Positions 54,941 through 64,000 of a stretch of DNA of 64,000 nucleotides are shown piece by piece. Source of the stretch: Aequitasia sp047973235 (lineage in GTDB: Bacteria; Bacillota; Clostridia; Lachnospirales; Lachnospiraceae); contig JBKEBP010000100.1 in assembly GCA_047973235.1 (NCBI GenBank), positions 1 through 64,000 of the forward strand, read 5' to 3'. The notes under the pieces were generated by a model, which worked only from the letters and a program-made list of their open reading frames with translations, did no database searches and was not told the DNA's origin. Positions within the stretch are counted from its first letter, which is position 1, and every line of letters starts with the position of its first letter. Made by a program: the position numbers and the translations under genes.

Positions 54941-56638
54941 ATGGATTATATTACAATTGATTCACAATATGTTCCGATAGAAGGCGAAAAGAATATTTTA
55001 TCTCTTATTAGAAAAGCGGGAATTGATTTACCGACATTTTGTTATCATTCCGAACTTTCTATATATGGAGCTTGCCGTATGTGTGTTGTTGAAGATGATA
55101 GAGGTAGAATATTTGCTTCATGTTCAGAGCAACCACGAAATGGAATGGTTATTAAAACAAATACAGGTAAAATACAGAAATACAGAAAACTGATTATGGA
55201 ACTTTTACTGGCATCTCACTGCAGAGACTGTACTACGTGTCACAAAAACACGATTTGCGAACTGCAAAAGTTAGCGTACAAAGTTGGTGTGGACGCAGTA
55301 AGATTCACCAACAATAAGGAACTCGAGCCACTCGATACAAGTTCACCTTGTATAGTTAGGGATCCGAATAAATGTATACTATGTGGTGATTGTGTAAGGA
55401 CTTGTGAAGAAGTTCAAGGCGTAGGAGCTCTTGATTTTGCATTTAGAGGTTCTGAAATGAAGGTAATGCCGGCATTTAATAAAGGTATCGCAGAGACACA
55501 GTGTGTTGGGTGCGGTCAGTGTAGAGTTGTATGTCCTACAGGAGCCATTACAATTAAGAAGGATGAAGAGAGGGTATGGGATGCGCTGAATGATCCTGAT
55601 ATCAGAGTAGTAGCTCAAATAGCCCCTGCAGTACGAGTGGCAATAGGAGATAGTTTCGGGATACCAAAGGGAACTAACTCAATGGGAAAACTTGTAACGG
55701 CACTTAGAAGAATGGGGTTTGATCAAGTATTTGATACAACATTTGGCGCAGATTTAACCGTTTATGAAGAGTCAGAGGAATTAGTGGAGCGAATTAAAAA
55801 TAACGAAAATCTTCCACTATTTACATCCTGCTGTCCGGGATGGGTGAAGTTTTGTGAAAACAAATTCCCTGAACTAAAAGATAATGTATCTTCGTGCAGA
55901 TCGCCGCAGGCAATGTTCTCGGCAGTATTAAAGGACTATTATAAAGTAGAAGACAAAAAGAACAAGTTGGATAAAAAGACGTTCGTAGTTTCGGTTATGC
56001 CATGTACCGCTAAAAAAGCCGAAGCGATACGTCCGGACAGCTTTACAAATGGTGTTCAGGATACAGATGCAGTTATTACGACGGCAGAGGCGGCAAGAAT
56101 GATCAGAAGAGCTGCAATAGAGTTCCCGACACTTGAAGAGCAAGCGGTAGATATGCCATTTGGCATCGTATCAGGCGGAGGAGTGATTTTTGGAGTTACA
56201 GGTGGAGTTACGGAAGCTGTACTTAGAAAGATTTACTTTGATAGTGAACATAATCACCAGCCACTTGGTAAAATCGAGTTCAGTGGTATCAGAGGAATTG
56301 ATGGCGTCAAAGAAACAAGTATTATGTTAGGCGAGCGAGAAGTAAAAATAGCGGTTGTCCACGGACTTGGAAATGCATCTAAGCTCATTGAGGATATTAA
56401 AGCAGGTAAGAGAAAGTATGATTTTGTTGAAGTAATGGCTTGTAAGCGAGGATGTGTCATGGGTGGTGGTCAGCCTGTTCCTGCAGGACCTAAAACTAAG
56501 AAGAAGAGAATGAGAGGGTTGTACACAGTTGATACAGGCTCACAGGTAAGAACTTCAAATGAAAATCCTATGGTGCACGTAGTATATAAGGATATTATTA
56601 AAGGAAGAGAACACGAACTGCTGCACACGAAACATTAG
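54941..56638 (+). CDS. hydA: [FeFe] hydrogenase catalytic subunit
   Basis: Makes H2 from reduced ferredoxin and NADH-derived electrons. 565 aa: N-terminal [2Fe-2S] domain, a His/Cys-ligated [4Fe-4S] segment (HCRDCTTCHKNTICELQ), two ferredoxin clusters (CILCGDCVRTC, CVGCGQCRVVC), then the H-cluster domain. The three H-cluster motifs are TSCCPGW (295-301), MPCTAKKAE (from 353) and ACKRGC with C501 and C505 followed by GGGQP. The last differs from the textbook CPGGC. A short small-subunit-like tail ends the protein. AGGAGAGG precedes the ATG. The maturases HydEFG are not in the window. Confidence 0.95.
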   Translation: MDYITIDSQYVPIEGEKNILSLIRKAGIDLPTFCYHSELSIYGACRMCVVEDDRGRIFASCSEQPRNGMVIKTNTGKIQKYRKLIMELLLASHCRDCTTCHKNTICELQKLAYKVGVDAVRFTNNKELEPLDTSSPCIVRDPNKCILCGDCVRTCEEVQGVGALDFAFRGSEMKVMPAFNKGIAETQCVGCGQCRVVCPTGAITIKKDEERVWDALNDPDIRVVAQIAPAVRVAIGDSFGIPKGTNSMGKLVTALRRMGFDQVFDTTFGADLTVYEESEELVERIKNNENLPLFTSCCPGWVKFCENKFPELKDNVSSCRSPQAMFSAVLKDYYKVEDKKNKLDKKTFVVSVMPCTAKKAEAIRPDSFTNGVQDTDAVITTAEAARMIRRAAIEFPTLEEQAVDMPFGIVSGGGVIFGVTGGVTEAVLRKIYFDSEHNHQPLGKIEFSGIRGIDGVKETSIMLGEREVKIAVVHGLGNASKLIEDIKAGKRKYDFVEVMACKRGCVMGGGQPVPAGPKTKKKRMRGLYTVDTGSQVRTSNENPMVHVVYKDIIKGREHELLHTKH

Positions 56639-56669
56639 TCAAACCCTTAATGCTTATATGTATAAAGAT

Positions 56670-56697
56670 TAACTTTAAAAATAAAACCATTATAATT
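56670..56697 (+). promoter_or_regulatory. Possible promoter for the ABC exporter
   Basis: TTAACT (56670-56675), 16 bp, TATAAT (56692-56697). It lies upstream of the hairpin at 56723, which would then be in the exporter leader. Confidence 0.4.
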
Positions 56698-56722
56698 AAA
56701 ATGGCATGATGAATTGTTAATG

Positions 56723-56765
56723 AAGAGAGTATACCTACAATTTGAGAGCGTATACTCTCTTTATT
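56723..56765 (+). terminator. Strong hairpin between hydA and the ABC exporter
   Basis: AAGAGAGTATAC (56723-56734) pairs perfectly with GTATACTCTCTT (56750-56761), followed by TATTTAT. It ends the hydrogenase operon and may also attenuate transcripts started at the 56670 promoter. Confidence 0.65.
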
Positions 56766-56813
56766 TATAAAGAAGAGTTAGTCTATACAAACTTGAAAGT
56801 GAGGGCAGAAAAT

Positions 56814-57509
56814 ATGATAGAAATAAAAGAGTTGCATAAATATTATAATGAAGGAGAAGCGAAGGTTGAGGTTCTTAAGGGCCTTGAGTGCGAAGTGGAC
56901 AAAGGAGAAATATGTGTACTTCTCGGGCCGTCGGGGTCCGGTAAATCAACGCTGCTTAATCTTGTTGGTGGTATCGAGACCATAGATAAGGGAGACATAG
57001 TAGTTGGAGGATTATCATTATCAAATTGTAGTAAAAATGAATTATCAGATTATAGGCGCAGTAATCTAGGGTTTGTATTTCAATTTTATAATCTGGTTCC
57101 AAACTTAACAGTTAAGGAAAATATAGAAGTAGGGTCATTTCTAAGCGAATCTCCGTTGCCTATGCAAGAGATGCTGGACACGCTGGGGCTTAGTGGACAC
57201 AAGGATAAAATACCAAATCAATTATCAGGAGGACAGCAGCAAAGATGTTCTATTGGACGTGCAGTTATTAAAAATCCGAATGTTTTACTTTGTGATGAGC
57301 CTACGGGGGCACTTGATTTCAAGACATCAAAGGAAATTTTGGGATTAATTGAAGATCTAAATAAAAAGTATGCAACGACAGTCATTTTAGTTACACATAA
57401 TGAAGCAATAGCAGACATGGCACATAGGGTGATAAGACTTCATGATGGTAAATTAAAATCAATGTATATGAACGATAAGCGCACCAGTGCTGCCAAATTG
57501 GAATGGTAG
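56814..57509 (+). CDS. ABC transporter ATPase (LolD/MacB type)
   Basis: ATPase that works with the FtsX-like permease encoded next. 231 aa with Walker A GPSGSGKS, Q-loop VFQFYNLVPNLT, signature LSGGQQQR and Walker B VLLCDEPTGALD, all typical of the MacB/antimicrobial-peptide subfamily. The ATG at 56814 is chosen because GAGGG lies nine bases upstream and the family start MIEIKELHKYY fits; a longer frame opens within the hairpin. No two-component system is adjacent. Confidence 0.9.
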   Translation: MIEIKELHKYYNEGEAKVEVLKGLECEVDKGEICVLLGPSGSGKSTLLNLVGGIETIDKGDIVVGGLSLSNCSKNELSDYRRSNLGFVFQFYNLVPNLTVKENIEVGSFLSESPLPMQEMLDTLGLSGHKDKIPNQLSGGQQQRCSIGRAVIKNPNVLLCDEPTGALDFKTSKEILGLIEDLNKKYATTVILVTHNEAIADMAHRVIRLHDGKLKSMYMNDKRTSAAKLEW

Positions 57510-57518
57510 GAGGTGTGT

Positions 57519-59777
57519 ATGAGAAATCCATTAAATAAAAGGCATAAAAGAGAATTAAAGACTCATATGGGACGGTACATAGCAATATTCGTTATATTTG
57601 TTACTATGGTAATGATTGTTTCCGGATTCCTTGTGACAGCATATTCTGTAGAAGATGTGTTCACAAATAATCGAACTGAAAAAAAGGTTGAAGATGGCGA
57701 ATTTTCAACGGCAGATGAATTACCTGGGGATGTTATAAAAGAACTTGAAAAACTTAAAATATCTATATATAACAATGACTATAAGGATTCGAGAATCACA
57801 AAGGAGATGACTGTTCGAGTCTTTGAAAATAGAAAAGACATAAATCTTGCAACATACTGGGAGGGCAAAGAGCCGGAAAGTGAGAATGAGGTTGCAATAG
57901 AGCGTTTATCTGCTCAAAGCGCAGGTATAGAAATTGGAGATGAAGTTTCAATAGGAGACCACGAATTTAAAGTCGTCGGTATTATGTCCAGCCCGGATTT
58001 TTCTGCATTATTTGAAGATAATGCAAATATAATGATGGATCACAAATCTTTTGGAGTAGCATTTGTAAGCCGACCCGGATTTGATAAAATTGACGAAGAG
58101 ACTATATACACATATTCATATGTATATGACGATGGTGACTTTACTAAAAAAGAAAAAATCGATATAAATGATGACATTAAAGAAGAGCTTGTAAAATCAC
58201 AAGTGGAAATCACCAATTATATGACAGCGGATGACAATCAGAGCATTTCATTTGTATCCGATGATATGGGCTCGGATGTGCCTATGATGAAGATGTTTTT
58301 ATATGTAATAGTTGTAATTATTGCTTTTGTATTTACGATAATTTTACTTAGTACTATTGAAGAAGAGGCCGCGACTATTGGAACTCTCTATGCTACCGGT
58401 ATGAAGAAAAGAGAACTTATTATTCACTATTTAACATTGCCTCTAATAGTAATGTTTATTGCAGCTATAATAGGTAATGTATTGGGGTATACGGCGGGCG
58501 TGAACCTATTTAAAGATATGTATTATTCGAGTTACAGTTTACCACCACTTGTTCTTACATTTAACCTAGATGCATTTTTATCTACGACATTATACCCGAT
58601 TTTAATAATACTGGCTATTAATCTCATACTTATAAACAGGAAGCTATCACTTTCGCCGCTACGATTTATACGAAGAGATTTGTCAAGAAGTCGTAAAAAA
58701 CGAGCGATTAAACTGCCTAAAATATCGTTTACAAAGAGATTTACTACAAGAGTAATTATCCAAAATAGAGGAAATTATATTACACTATTTCTTGGAATCG
58801 TATTTGCATCTATAATTCTAATGTTTGGGCTTTGCATGCAGCCACTCTTAGATCATTATATAGATTCAACTAAAGATGCAGTACCATTTGAGTATCAATA
58901 CATACTTAACGCGCCTTATGACGTGAGTGATGGAGCTGATGCGGAAAAGTATACAACAACACTTGAGTATGCTAACGATAAAGCCGATAAGGCAGTTACT
59001 GTCTCCGCATATGGGCTAGAGAATGATTCGAGATTTTGGGATATCGATACCAAAGGCTTAAAAGATAACGAGGTAATAGTTTCAGATACCTTCATGAAAA
59101 AATACAATCTCAAAATAGGTCAGAAAATAGAGATGACTGATGTTGCTACACAACTCAAATTTAGTCTTAAAATAGTGGAAGAAATTCCATATCCGCCCGG
59201 ATTTACGTTGTTTTTTAACATTGAAGAACTGAATAATATGTTGGAATATGAAAATGAATATTATACGGGATACTTGTCAAATGATGAGTTAACCGATATA
59301 CCAAATGATGATATAGTCACAACTATTACAGAGACAGATCTGGTTAAAATGGGTGAGCAGTCTTTAGATTCATTTGCAGACATGGCAGGCATATGCCTAG
59401 TTGCTTCGGGAATTGTATACCTTGTGCTGCTTTATATTATAACTAAGCTTGTAATGGATAAAAATGCCAAGTCTATATCTTTTATGAAAATCATGGGTTA
59501 TAGGGATAATGAAGTTGGTAGGATTTATTTAAGAGCAACAACAGTTGTGGTTATAGCTTCACTTATCTTGAGCCTTCCGATAGCCTACTTCGCACTTGGA
59601 GTTCTGATGTTATGGGGATTTAGCATGATGAATGGATACATTGAGATTTATGTAGGCTCGAGCACATATATAATTATGTTGGTAGTTGGAGTAGTAGTAT
59701 ATGCATTAATAAATCGAATACATATCAGAAGAATCAAGAAAATAGAAATGGGAGAGGTTCTAAAAGATAAGGAATAG
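57519..59777 (+). CDS. FtsX-like ABC permease
   Basis: Membrane subunit, about 752 aa, of a mechanotransmission-type ABC exporter. One helix near the N-terminus (about 18-40), an extracellular domain, three helices at about 260-370, a second extracellular domain, then a last set near the C-terminus. This layout is of the large FtsX/YvrN-like permeases involved in peptide or lipid export or antibiotic resistance. AGGAGG is five bases before the ATG. The substrate is unknown. Confidence 0.85.
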   Translation: MRNPLNKRHKRELKTHMGRYIAIFVIFVTMVMIVSGFLVTAYSVEDVFTNNRTEKKVEDGEFSTADELPGDVIKELEKLKISIYNNDYKDSRITKEMTVRVFENRKDINLATYWEGKEPESENEVAIERLSAQSAGIEIGDEVSIGDHEFKVVGIMSSPDFSALFEDNANIMMDHKSFGVAFVSRPGFDKIDEETIYTYSYVYDDGDFTKKEKIDINDDIKEELVKSQVEITNYMTADDNQSISFVSDDMGSDVPMMKMFLYVIVVIIAFVFTIILLSTIEEEAATIGTLYATGMKKRELIIHYLTLPLIVMFIAAIIGNVLGYTAGVNLFKDMYYSSYSLPPLVLTFNLDAFLSTTLYPILIILAINLILINRKLSLSPLRFIRRDLSRSRKKRAIKLPKISFTKRFTTRVIIQNRGNYITLFLGIVFASIILMFGLCMQPLLDHYIDSTKDAVPFEYQYILNAPYDVSDGADAEKYTTTLEYANDKADKAVTVSAYGLENDSRFWDIDTKGLKDNEVIVSDTFMKKYNLKIGQKIEMTDVATQLKFSLKIVEEIPYPPGFTLFFNIEELNNMLEYENEYYTGYLSNDELTDIPNDDIVTTITETDLVKMGEQSLDSFADMAGICLVASGIVYLVLLYIITKLVMDKNAKSISFMKIMGYRDNEVGRIYLRATTVVVIASLILSLPIAYFALGVLMLWGFSMMNGYIEIYVGSSTYIIMLVVGVVVYALINRIHIRRIKKIEMGEVLKDKE

Positions 59778-59789
59778 GGGCTTTTCTAC

Positions 59790-59818
59790 TTGCAAATAAT
59801 CCTTATAAATTGTATGAT
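59790..59818 (+). promoter_or_regulatory. SigA-type promoter for glyS
   Basis: TTGCAA (59790-59795), 17 bp, TATGAT (59813-59818), 49 bases before the ATG. No T-box element is present. Confidence 0.55.
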
Positions 59819-59867
59819 ATACGTTAAGAAATATTTGTGAGAAATAAAAGAAGGTGAGGAAATACGC

Positions 59868-61262
59868 ATGGTAGAAAAGACAATGGAAAAAATAGTAGCA
59901 CTGGCCAAATCAAGAGGGTTCGTATATCCGGGATCTGAGATTTACGGTGGGCTTGCAAATACATGGGATTACGGCAACTTAGGAGTTGAGCTCAAGAATA
60001 ATGTTAAGAAAGCATGGTGGCAAAAGTTTGTTCAGGAGAATCCGTACAATGTCGGTGTAGACTGTGCTATATTAATGAATCCACAGACATGGGTTGCTTC
60101 AGGCCACGTCGGAGGTTTTAGTGATCCTCTTATGGACTGTAAGGAATGTAAAGAACGTTTTAGAGCGGACAAGATGATTGAGGACTTTGCTGAAGAAAAG
60201 AATTTGGATTTAGGAGATGTAGCCGTAGATGCTTGGTCTCATGAAAAAATGAAACAGTTTATCGATGATAATAATGTTCCGTGTCCTACATGTGGTAAGC
60301 ACAATTTTACTGATATCAGAGAGTTCAACCTTATGTTTAAAACTTTCCAAGGTGTTACGGAAGATGCTAAAAATGTGGTTTATCTTCGTCCCGAAACAGC
60401 ACAGGGAATATTTGTAAACTTCAAAAATGTACAAAGAACATCCAGAAAAAAAATACCATTTGGAATATGCCAGATTGGTAAATCATTTAGAAATGAAATT
60501 ACACCGGGTAACTTTATCTTCCGTACACGTGAGTTTGAGCAGATGGAGCTTGAGTTCTTCTGCGAACCGGGAACCGACTTGGAATGGCATGCATATTGGA
60601 AAAAGTATTGTTTGGATTGGCTCAGAACACTAGGTATTAAAGACGAGGAAGTTCGTCCAAGAGACCATGATAAAGAAGAATTATCTCATTACTCTAATGC
60701 AACTACTGATATAGAGTTCTTATTCCCGTTTGGATGGGGTGAACTTTGGGGTATTGCAGATAGAACGGATTATGACTTAAAACAACATGCAGAGCACTCA
60801 AAGCAAGATCTTACATATTTTGATGATGAGAAGAAAGAAAAGTATATACCATATTGTATAGAACCATCTCTTGGAGTTGATAGAATGCTGCTTGCTTTCC
60901 TTTGTGCAGCGTATGATGAAGAGGAGCTTGAAGGTGGGGACATGAGAACTGTTATGCATTTCCATCCAACACTTGCACCGGTTAAGATTGGTATACTTCC
61001 GCTTTCCAAGAAACTAAATGAAGGTGCTGAAAAGGTATATGCACAACTTTCAAAGAAATACAACTGTGAGTTTGATGACAGAGGAAATATAGGTAAGCGA
61101 TACAGACGATTGGATGAAATCGGAACTCCGTTTTGTGTTACTTATGATTTTGATTCTGAAGAAGATGGTGCTGTCACTGTCAGAGATAGAGACACTATGG
61201 AACAGGAAAGAATCAAAATAGAAGATTTAAATGATTATTTTGAAGAAAAATTTGCTTGGTAG
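59868..61262 (+). CDS. glyS: Glycyl-tRNA synthetase, single-chain class II type
   Basis: Charges tRNA-Gly. The 464-aa chain is the homodimeric type (not the alpha2-beta2 GlyQS). It has SRGFVYPGSEIYGG, the motif 2 region FRNEITPGNFIFRTREFEQME and motif 3 GVDRMLLAFLCAAY, with a C-terminal anticodon-binding domain. AAGGTGAGG precedes the ATG. Confidence 0.96.
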   Translation: MVEKTMEKIVALAKSRGFVYPGSEIYGGLANTWDYGNLGVELKNNVKKAWWQKFVQENPYNVGVDCAILMNPQTWVASGHVGGFSDPLMDCKECKERFRADKMIEDFAEEKNLDLGDVAVDAWSHEKMKQFIDDNNVPCPTCGKHNFTDIREFNLMFKTFQGVTEDAKNVVYLRPETAQGIFVNFKNVQRTSRKKIPFGICQIGKSFRNEITPGNFIFRTREFEQMELEFFCEPGTDLEWHAYWKKYCLDWLRTLGIKDEEVRPRDHDKEELSHYSNATTDIEFLFPFGWGELWGIADRTDYDLKQHAEHSKQDLTYFDDEKKEKYIPYCIEPSLGVDRMLLAFLCAAYDEEELEGGDMRTVMHFHPTLAPVKIGILPLSKKLNEGAEKVYAQLSKKYNCEFDDRGNIGKRYRRLDEIGTPFCVTYDFDSEEDGAVTVRDRDTMEQERIKIEDLNDYFEEKFAW

Positions 61263-61273
61263 TATTTAAGTTT

Positions 61274-61306
61274 ACAGGAGATAGCCACGAGCTGTCTCCT
61301 GTTTCT
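61274..61306 (+). terminator. Intrinsic terminator after glyS
   Basis: ACAGGAGATAGC (61274-61285) pairs with GCTGTCTCCTGT (61291-61302, one G-U) over a 5-base loop, followed by TTCT. The stem is strong, the U run short. Confidence 0.65.
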
Positions 61307-61342
61307 AAATATAAAAATATCTAAATACAGGAGGCAATAGAC

Positions 61343-62728
61343 ATGATGAAAGAAAACGTGTGGAATTCATACACAAAGAAACAGTTAACAGAGCTTGAAA
61401 AAATTAACAAGGAATATAAAGAGCTTCTAGATGAGGGTAAAACTGAAAGAGAATGCGTGAAAATTGCAGTTAGGTATGCGAAAGAAGCCGGTTATCAGAA
61501 CCTGGATGAAGTAATAAAATCAGGAGAAACGGTAAAGTCCGGAAGTAAACTATACAGTGTTTTTATGGAAAAGACTGTAGTAATGTTTAACATTGGAAAA
61601 GAGTCGCTTGAAAATGGTATGAATATCCTCGGAGCCCACATTGATTCTCCGAGAATAGACATTAAACAAAATCCATTGTACGAAACCGATGAACTTGCCT
61701 ACCTCGATACGCATTACTACGGTGGCATTAAGAAATATCAGTGGGTTACAATGCCGCTTGCCATCCACGGTGTAGTTGCGAAAACGGATGGAACATTAGT
61801 CAACATAGTAGTTGGTGAGGATGAAAGTGATCCGGTATTTGCAGTGACTGATTTGCTTATCCATCTGGCAGCAAAGCAAATGGAGAAGAAAGCAAGTCTT
61901 GTAATTGAAGGTGAGAAGCTTGATATATTGGTAGGCAGCAAGCCTATTAAGGCTAAAACCGATGAAAAGGACAAGGTTAAAGAAAGTATTCTATCTATAT
62001 TAAAAGAAAAGTATGATATAAGTGAGGACGATTTTATATCTGCGGAGCTTGAAGTAGTACCGGCCGGAAAAGCAAGAGACTTAGGATTTGATAGAAGTAT
62101 GATAATGTCTTATGGACAAGATGACAGAGTTTGTGCATTTACGTCTTTGTTTGCATTTATGGAAGAGAAGAAAGTAGATAAGACATCGTGCCTTATTTTA
62201 GTTGACAAGGAAGAGATAGGAAGTGTAGGCGCTACCGGTATGCATTCAAAGTATTTTGCTAATACTGTGGCTGAATTGGTCAATTTAATGTATGGCGAAT
62301 CTGAACTTAAGGTGAGAAGAGTTTTAGCAAATTCAAAGATGCTGTCATCGGATGTTAGTGCAGCATATGATCCGATGTATCCTGAAGTTTTCGAAAAGAG
62401 AAGCTCGGCATTTTTTGGAAAAGGTCTTGTATTTAACAAGTTCACAGGAGCTAGAGGAAAAAACAGTTCCAATGATGCTAATCCGGAGTACCTAGCTAAG
62501 ATTAGAAGTGCATTGGACAAACATAAGGTAGCGTTTCAGTTCGCAGAACTCGGCAAAGTAGATGCAGGTGGCGGTGGAACTATAGCTTATATAATGGCTA
62601 ATTACGGAATGGAAGTAGTAGATAGTGGAGTAGCCGTTCTGTGTATGCATGCACCATACGAAATAACATCAAAAGCAGATGTATATGAAGCGTATAGAGG
62701 TTATCGTGCATTTTTACAAGAAATGTAG
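61343..62728 (+). CDS. apeB: M18-family aminopeptidase
   Basis: Zinc aminopeptidase of the aspartyl-aminopeptidase family, 461 aa. GAHIDSPR and YGGIKKYQWV near residue 100-135, DKEEIGSVGATGM in the middle and a C-terminal MHAPYEITSK provide the usual metal ligands. AGGAGG lies before ATG-ATG. It sits between terminators, probably a single-gene transcript. Confidence 0.92.
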   Translation: MMKENVWNSYTKKQLTELEKINKEYKELLDEGKTERECVKIAVRYAKEAGYQNLDEVIKSGETVKSGSKLYSVFMEKTVVMFNIGKESLENGMNILGAHIDSPRIDIKQNPLYETDELAYLDTHYYGGIKKYQWVTMPLAIHGVVAKTDGTLVNIVVGEDESDPVFAVTDLLIHLAAKQMEKKASLVIEGEKLDILVGSKPIKAKTDEKDKVKESILSILKEKYDISEDDFISAELEVVPAGKARDLGFDRSMIMSYGQDDRVCAFTSLFAFMEEKKVDKTSCLILVDKEEIGSVGATGMHSKYFANTVAELVNLMYGESELKVRRVLANSKMLSSDVSAAYDPMYPEVFEKRSSAFFGKGLVFNKFTGARGKNSSNDANPEYLAKIRSALDKHKVAFQFAELGKVDAGGGGTIAYIMANYGMEVVDSGVAVLCMHAPYEITSKADVYEAYRGYRAFLQEM

Positions 62729-62730
62729 TA

Positions 62731-62770
62731 AAAAAGGGGAAATTTTCGTCAAATGAGAATGGCCCCTTTT
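62731..62770 (+). terminator. Intrinsic terminator after the M18 aminopeptidase
   Basis: AAAAGGGG pairs with CCCCTTTT (62763-62770), with weaker pairing of TTTTC and GAGAA inside. Confidence 0.65.
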
Positions 62771-62772
62771 CC

Positions 62773-62801
62773 TTGACTTAAAGGGGTAAAACAAGTACAA
62801 T
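62773..62801 (+). promoter_or_regulatory. SigA-type promoter for ppdK
   Basis: TTGACT (62773-62778), 17 bp, TACAAT (62796-62801), with the ribosome site AGGAGGT before the ATG at 62850. Confidence 0.7.
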
Positions 62802-62849
62802 ATTATGTGCGAATTTAATATAATAAAAGTATTAGGAGGTCATACTAAA

Positions 62850-64000
62850 ATGGCAAAATGGGTTTATATGTTTACAGAAGGTGAAGCTTCCATGAAGAAT
62901 CTTCTCGGCGGAAAAGGTGCTAACCTTGCAGAGATGACTAACTTGGGACTACCTGTACCTCAGGGATTCACTATTACAACAGAAGCTTGTACACAGTACT
63001 ACGAGGACAGCAGAAGTATTAATGATGAAATCATGTCACAGATTATGGGTTCAATCGTTAAAATGGAAGAAGTAACAGGAAAGAAATTCGGAGACGATGA
63101 GAATCCACTTCTCGTTTCTGTTCGTTCAGGAGCAAGAGCTTCTATGCCCGGAATGATGGACACAATACTTAACCTTGGACTAAACGAAGACGTTGTTAAG
63201 GTTATGGCTTCTAAATCAGGCAATCCCCGTTGGGCTTGGGATTGTTATAGAAGATTTATTCAAATGTACTCAGACGTTGTTATGGAAGTTGGTAAGAAGT
63301 ACTTTGAAGAGCTAATTGACAAAATGAAAGAAGAAAAAGGTGTTACGGAAGACGTTGACCTTACAGCAGATGATTTACAAGTATTAGCAGAGCAATTCAA
63401 AGCAGAATACAAGAAGATGCTGGGACAAGACTTCCCGGTTGACCCTAAAGAACAACTAATCGGTGCTATCGAAGCGGTATTTAGATCATGGGATAATCCT
63501 AGAGCTAATGTATATCGTCGTGACAATGATATCCCTTATTCATGGGGAACAGCTGTTAACGTACAGATGATGGCATTTGGTAATATGGGAGATACATCAG
63601 GAACAGGAGTTGCATTTACACGTGATCCTGCTACAGGTGAAAACAAACTCATGGGAGAGTTCCTTATGAACGCGCAGGGTGAAGACGTTGTTGCCGGTGT
63701 ACGTACACCACAAGAAATCTCTCACTTAAATGATATTATGCCTGCAGTATACGAAGAATTTGTAGGAATTACAAAGACTCTTGAAGATCACTACAGGGAC
63801 ATGCAGGATATGGAGTTTACAATTGAAGATAAAAAACTCTACATGCTTCAAACACGTAATGGTAAGAGAACAGCTAAGGCTGCACTCAAAATTGCTTGCG
63901 ATTTAGTTGAAGAAGGCATGATTTCTAAAGAAAAAGCAGTAGCTATGATAGATCCTAGAAACTTAGATACATTACTTCACCCACAATTTGATGCTGATGC
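62850..64000 (+). CDS. ppdK: Pyruvate phosphate dikinase, 5' part (runs off the window)
   Basis: Interconverts pyruvate, ATP and phosphate with PEP, AMP and pyrophosphate; in fermenters it often runs in the glycolytic ATP-forming direction. The first 383 or so residues are present and the frame is open to the end. The N-terminal nucleotide-binding domain has LLGGKGANLAEM, SVRSGARASMPGMMDT and GTGVAFTRDPATGE, and the end reaches the PPDK linker region. It uses or makes pyrophosphate, the substrate of the membrane pyrophosphatase at 14 kb. Confidence 0.96.
   Translation, partial: MAKWVYMFTEGEASMKNLLGGKGANLAEMTNLGLPVPQGFTITTEACTQYYEDSRSINDEIMSQIMGSIVKMEEVTGKKFGDDENPLLVSVRSGARASMPGMMDTILNLGLNEDVVKVMASKSGNPRWAWDCYRRFIQMYSDVVMEVGKKYFEELIDKMKEEKGVTEDVDLTADDLQVLAEQFKAEYKKMLGQDFPVDPKEQLIGAIEAVFRSWDNPRANVYRRDNDIPYSWGTAVNVQMMAFGNMGDTSGTGVAFTRDPATGENKLMGEFLMNAQGEDVVAGVRTPQEISHLNDIMPAVYEEFVGITKTLEDHYRDMQDMEFTIEDKKLYMLQTRNGKRTAKAALKIACDLVEEGMISKEKAVAMIDPRNLDTLLHPQFDAD

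Overview
The window is a 64 kb chromosomal stretch of a low-GC, strictly anaerobic, Gram-positive bacterium of the class Clostridia, most likely a Lachnospiraceae-type fermenter. The evidence is AT-rich third positions with frequent ATA and AGA codons, strong AGGAGG ribosome sites, and the gene content: pyruvate:ferredoxin oxidoreductase, a three-subunit NADH-linked [FeFe] hydrogenase, pyruvate phosphate dikinase, a K+-dependent membrane pyrophosphatase, oxygen-independent class III ribonucleotide reductase and group II ECF transport genes. Genus cannot be decided from the sequence alone. Nearly all genes lie on the + strand. No rRNA, tRNA, CRISPR array or prophage was seen.

Layout. 1-2.8 kb: what looks like the right end of an insertion sequence joined to the 3' part of a large Ig-repeat surface protein gene. 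3-5.2 kb: an ECF S component, a first truA and exonuclease III. 5.2-6.7 kb: a short-chain dehydrogenase and an HD (p)ppGpp-hydrolase-like gene, divergent from one symmetric promoter region. 6.7-9.9 kb: nrdG and a nrdD fused to a redoxin domain, with paired NrdR boxes between them. 10-13.9 kb: cyclophilin, then ecfA1-ecfA2-ecfT-truA. 14-18.1 kb: membrane pyrophosphatase and two CobW-type GTPases. 18.2-23.9 kb: an anchored C39-like peptidase and a CIRCE-controlled clpB-dinB-yitT cluster. 24-25.2 kb: pepT on the minus strand. 25.3-39.1 kb: a long housekeeping run (priA, def, fmt, membrane zinc peptidase, rsmB, rlmN, prpC, prkC, rsgA, rpe, thiN, ychF, lgt). 39.2-40.5 kb: a minus-strand sodium-dependent transporter. 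40.9-47.7 kb: PFOR, glutamate dehydrogenase and an NhaC-type antiporter. 47.8-52.4 kb: M16C peptidase, era, recO. 52.5-56.6 kb: the hydrogenase operon behind a Rex-like box. 56.8-64 kb: an ABC exporter pair, glyS, an M18 aminopeptidase and the 5' part of ppdK.

How they fit together. PFOR makes reduced ferredoxin and acetyl-CoA from pyruvate. The hydrogenase re-oxidises ferredoxin and NADH, and the Rex-like operator over its promoter would tie expression to the NADH/NAD+ ratio. Pyrophosphate-linked energy saving is represented by the membrane pyrophosphatase and pyruvate phosphate dikinase. dNTP supply is under apparent NrdR control.

Most of the window is ordinary core genome. The less ordinary points are regulatory (Rex box, NrdR pair, CIRCE over clpB-dinB, a hairpin that covers the hppA ribosome site, face-to-face promoters) and architectural (NrdD-redoxin fusion, CobW fused to a TIGR03943-like domain, His/Cys-rich CobW). 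I found no convincing wholly new multi-gene system.
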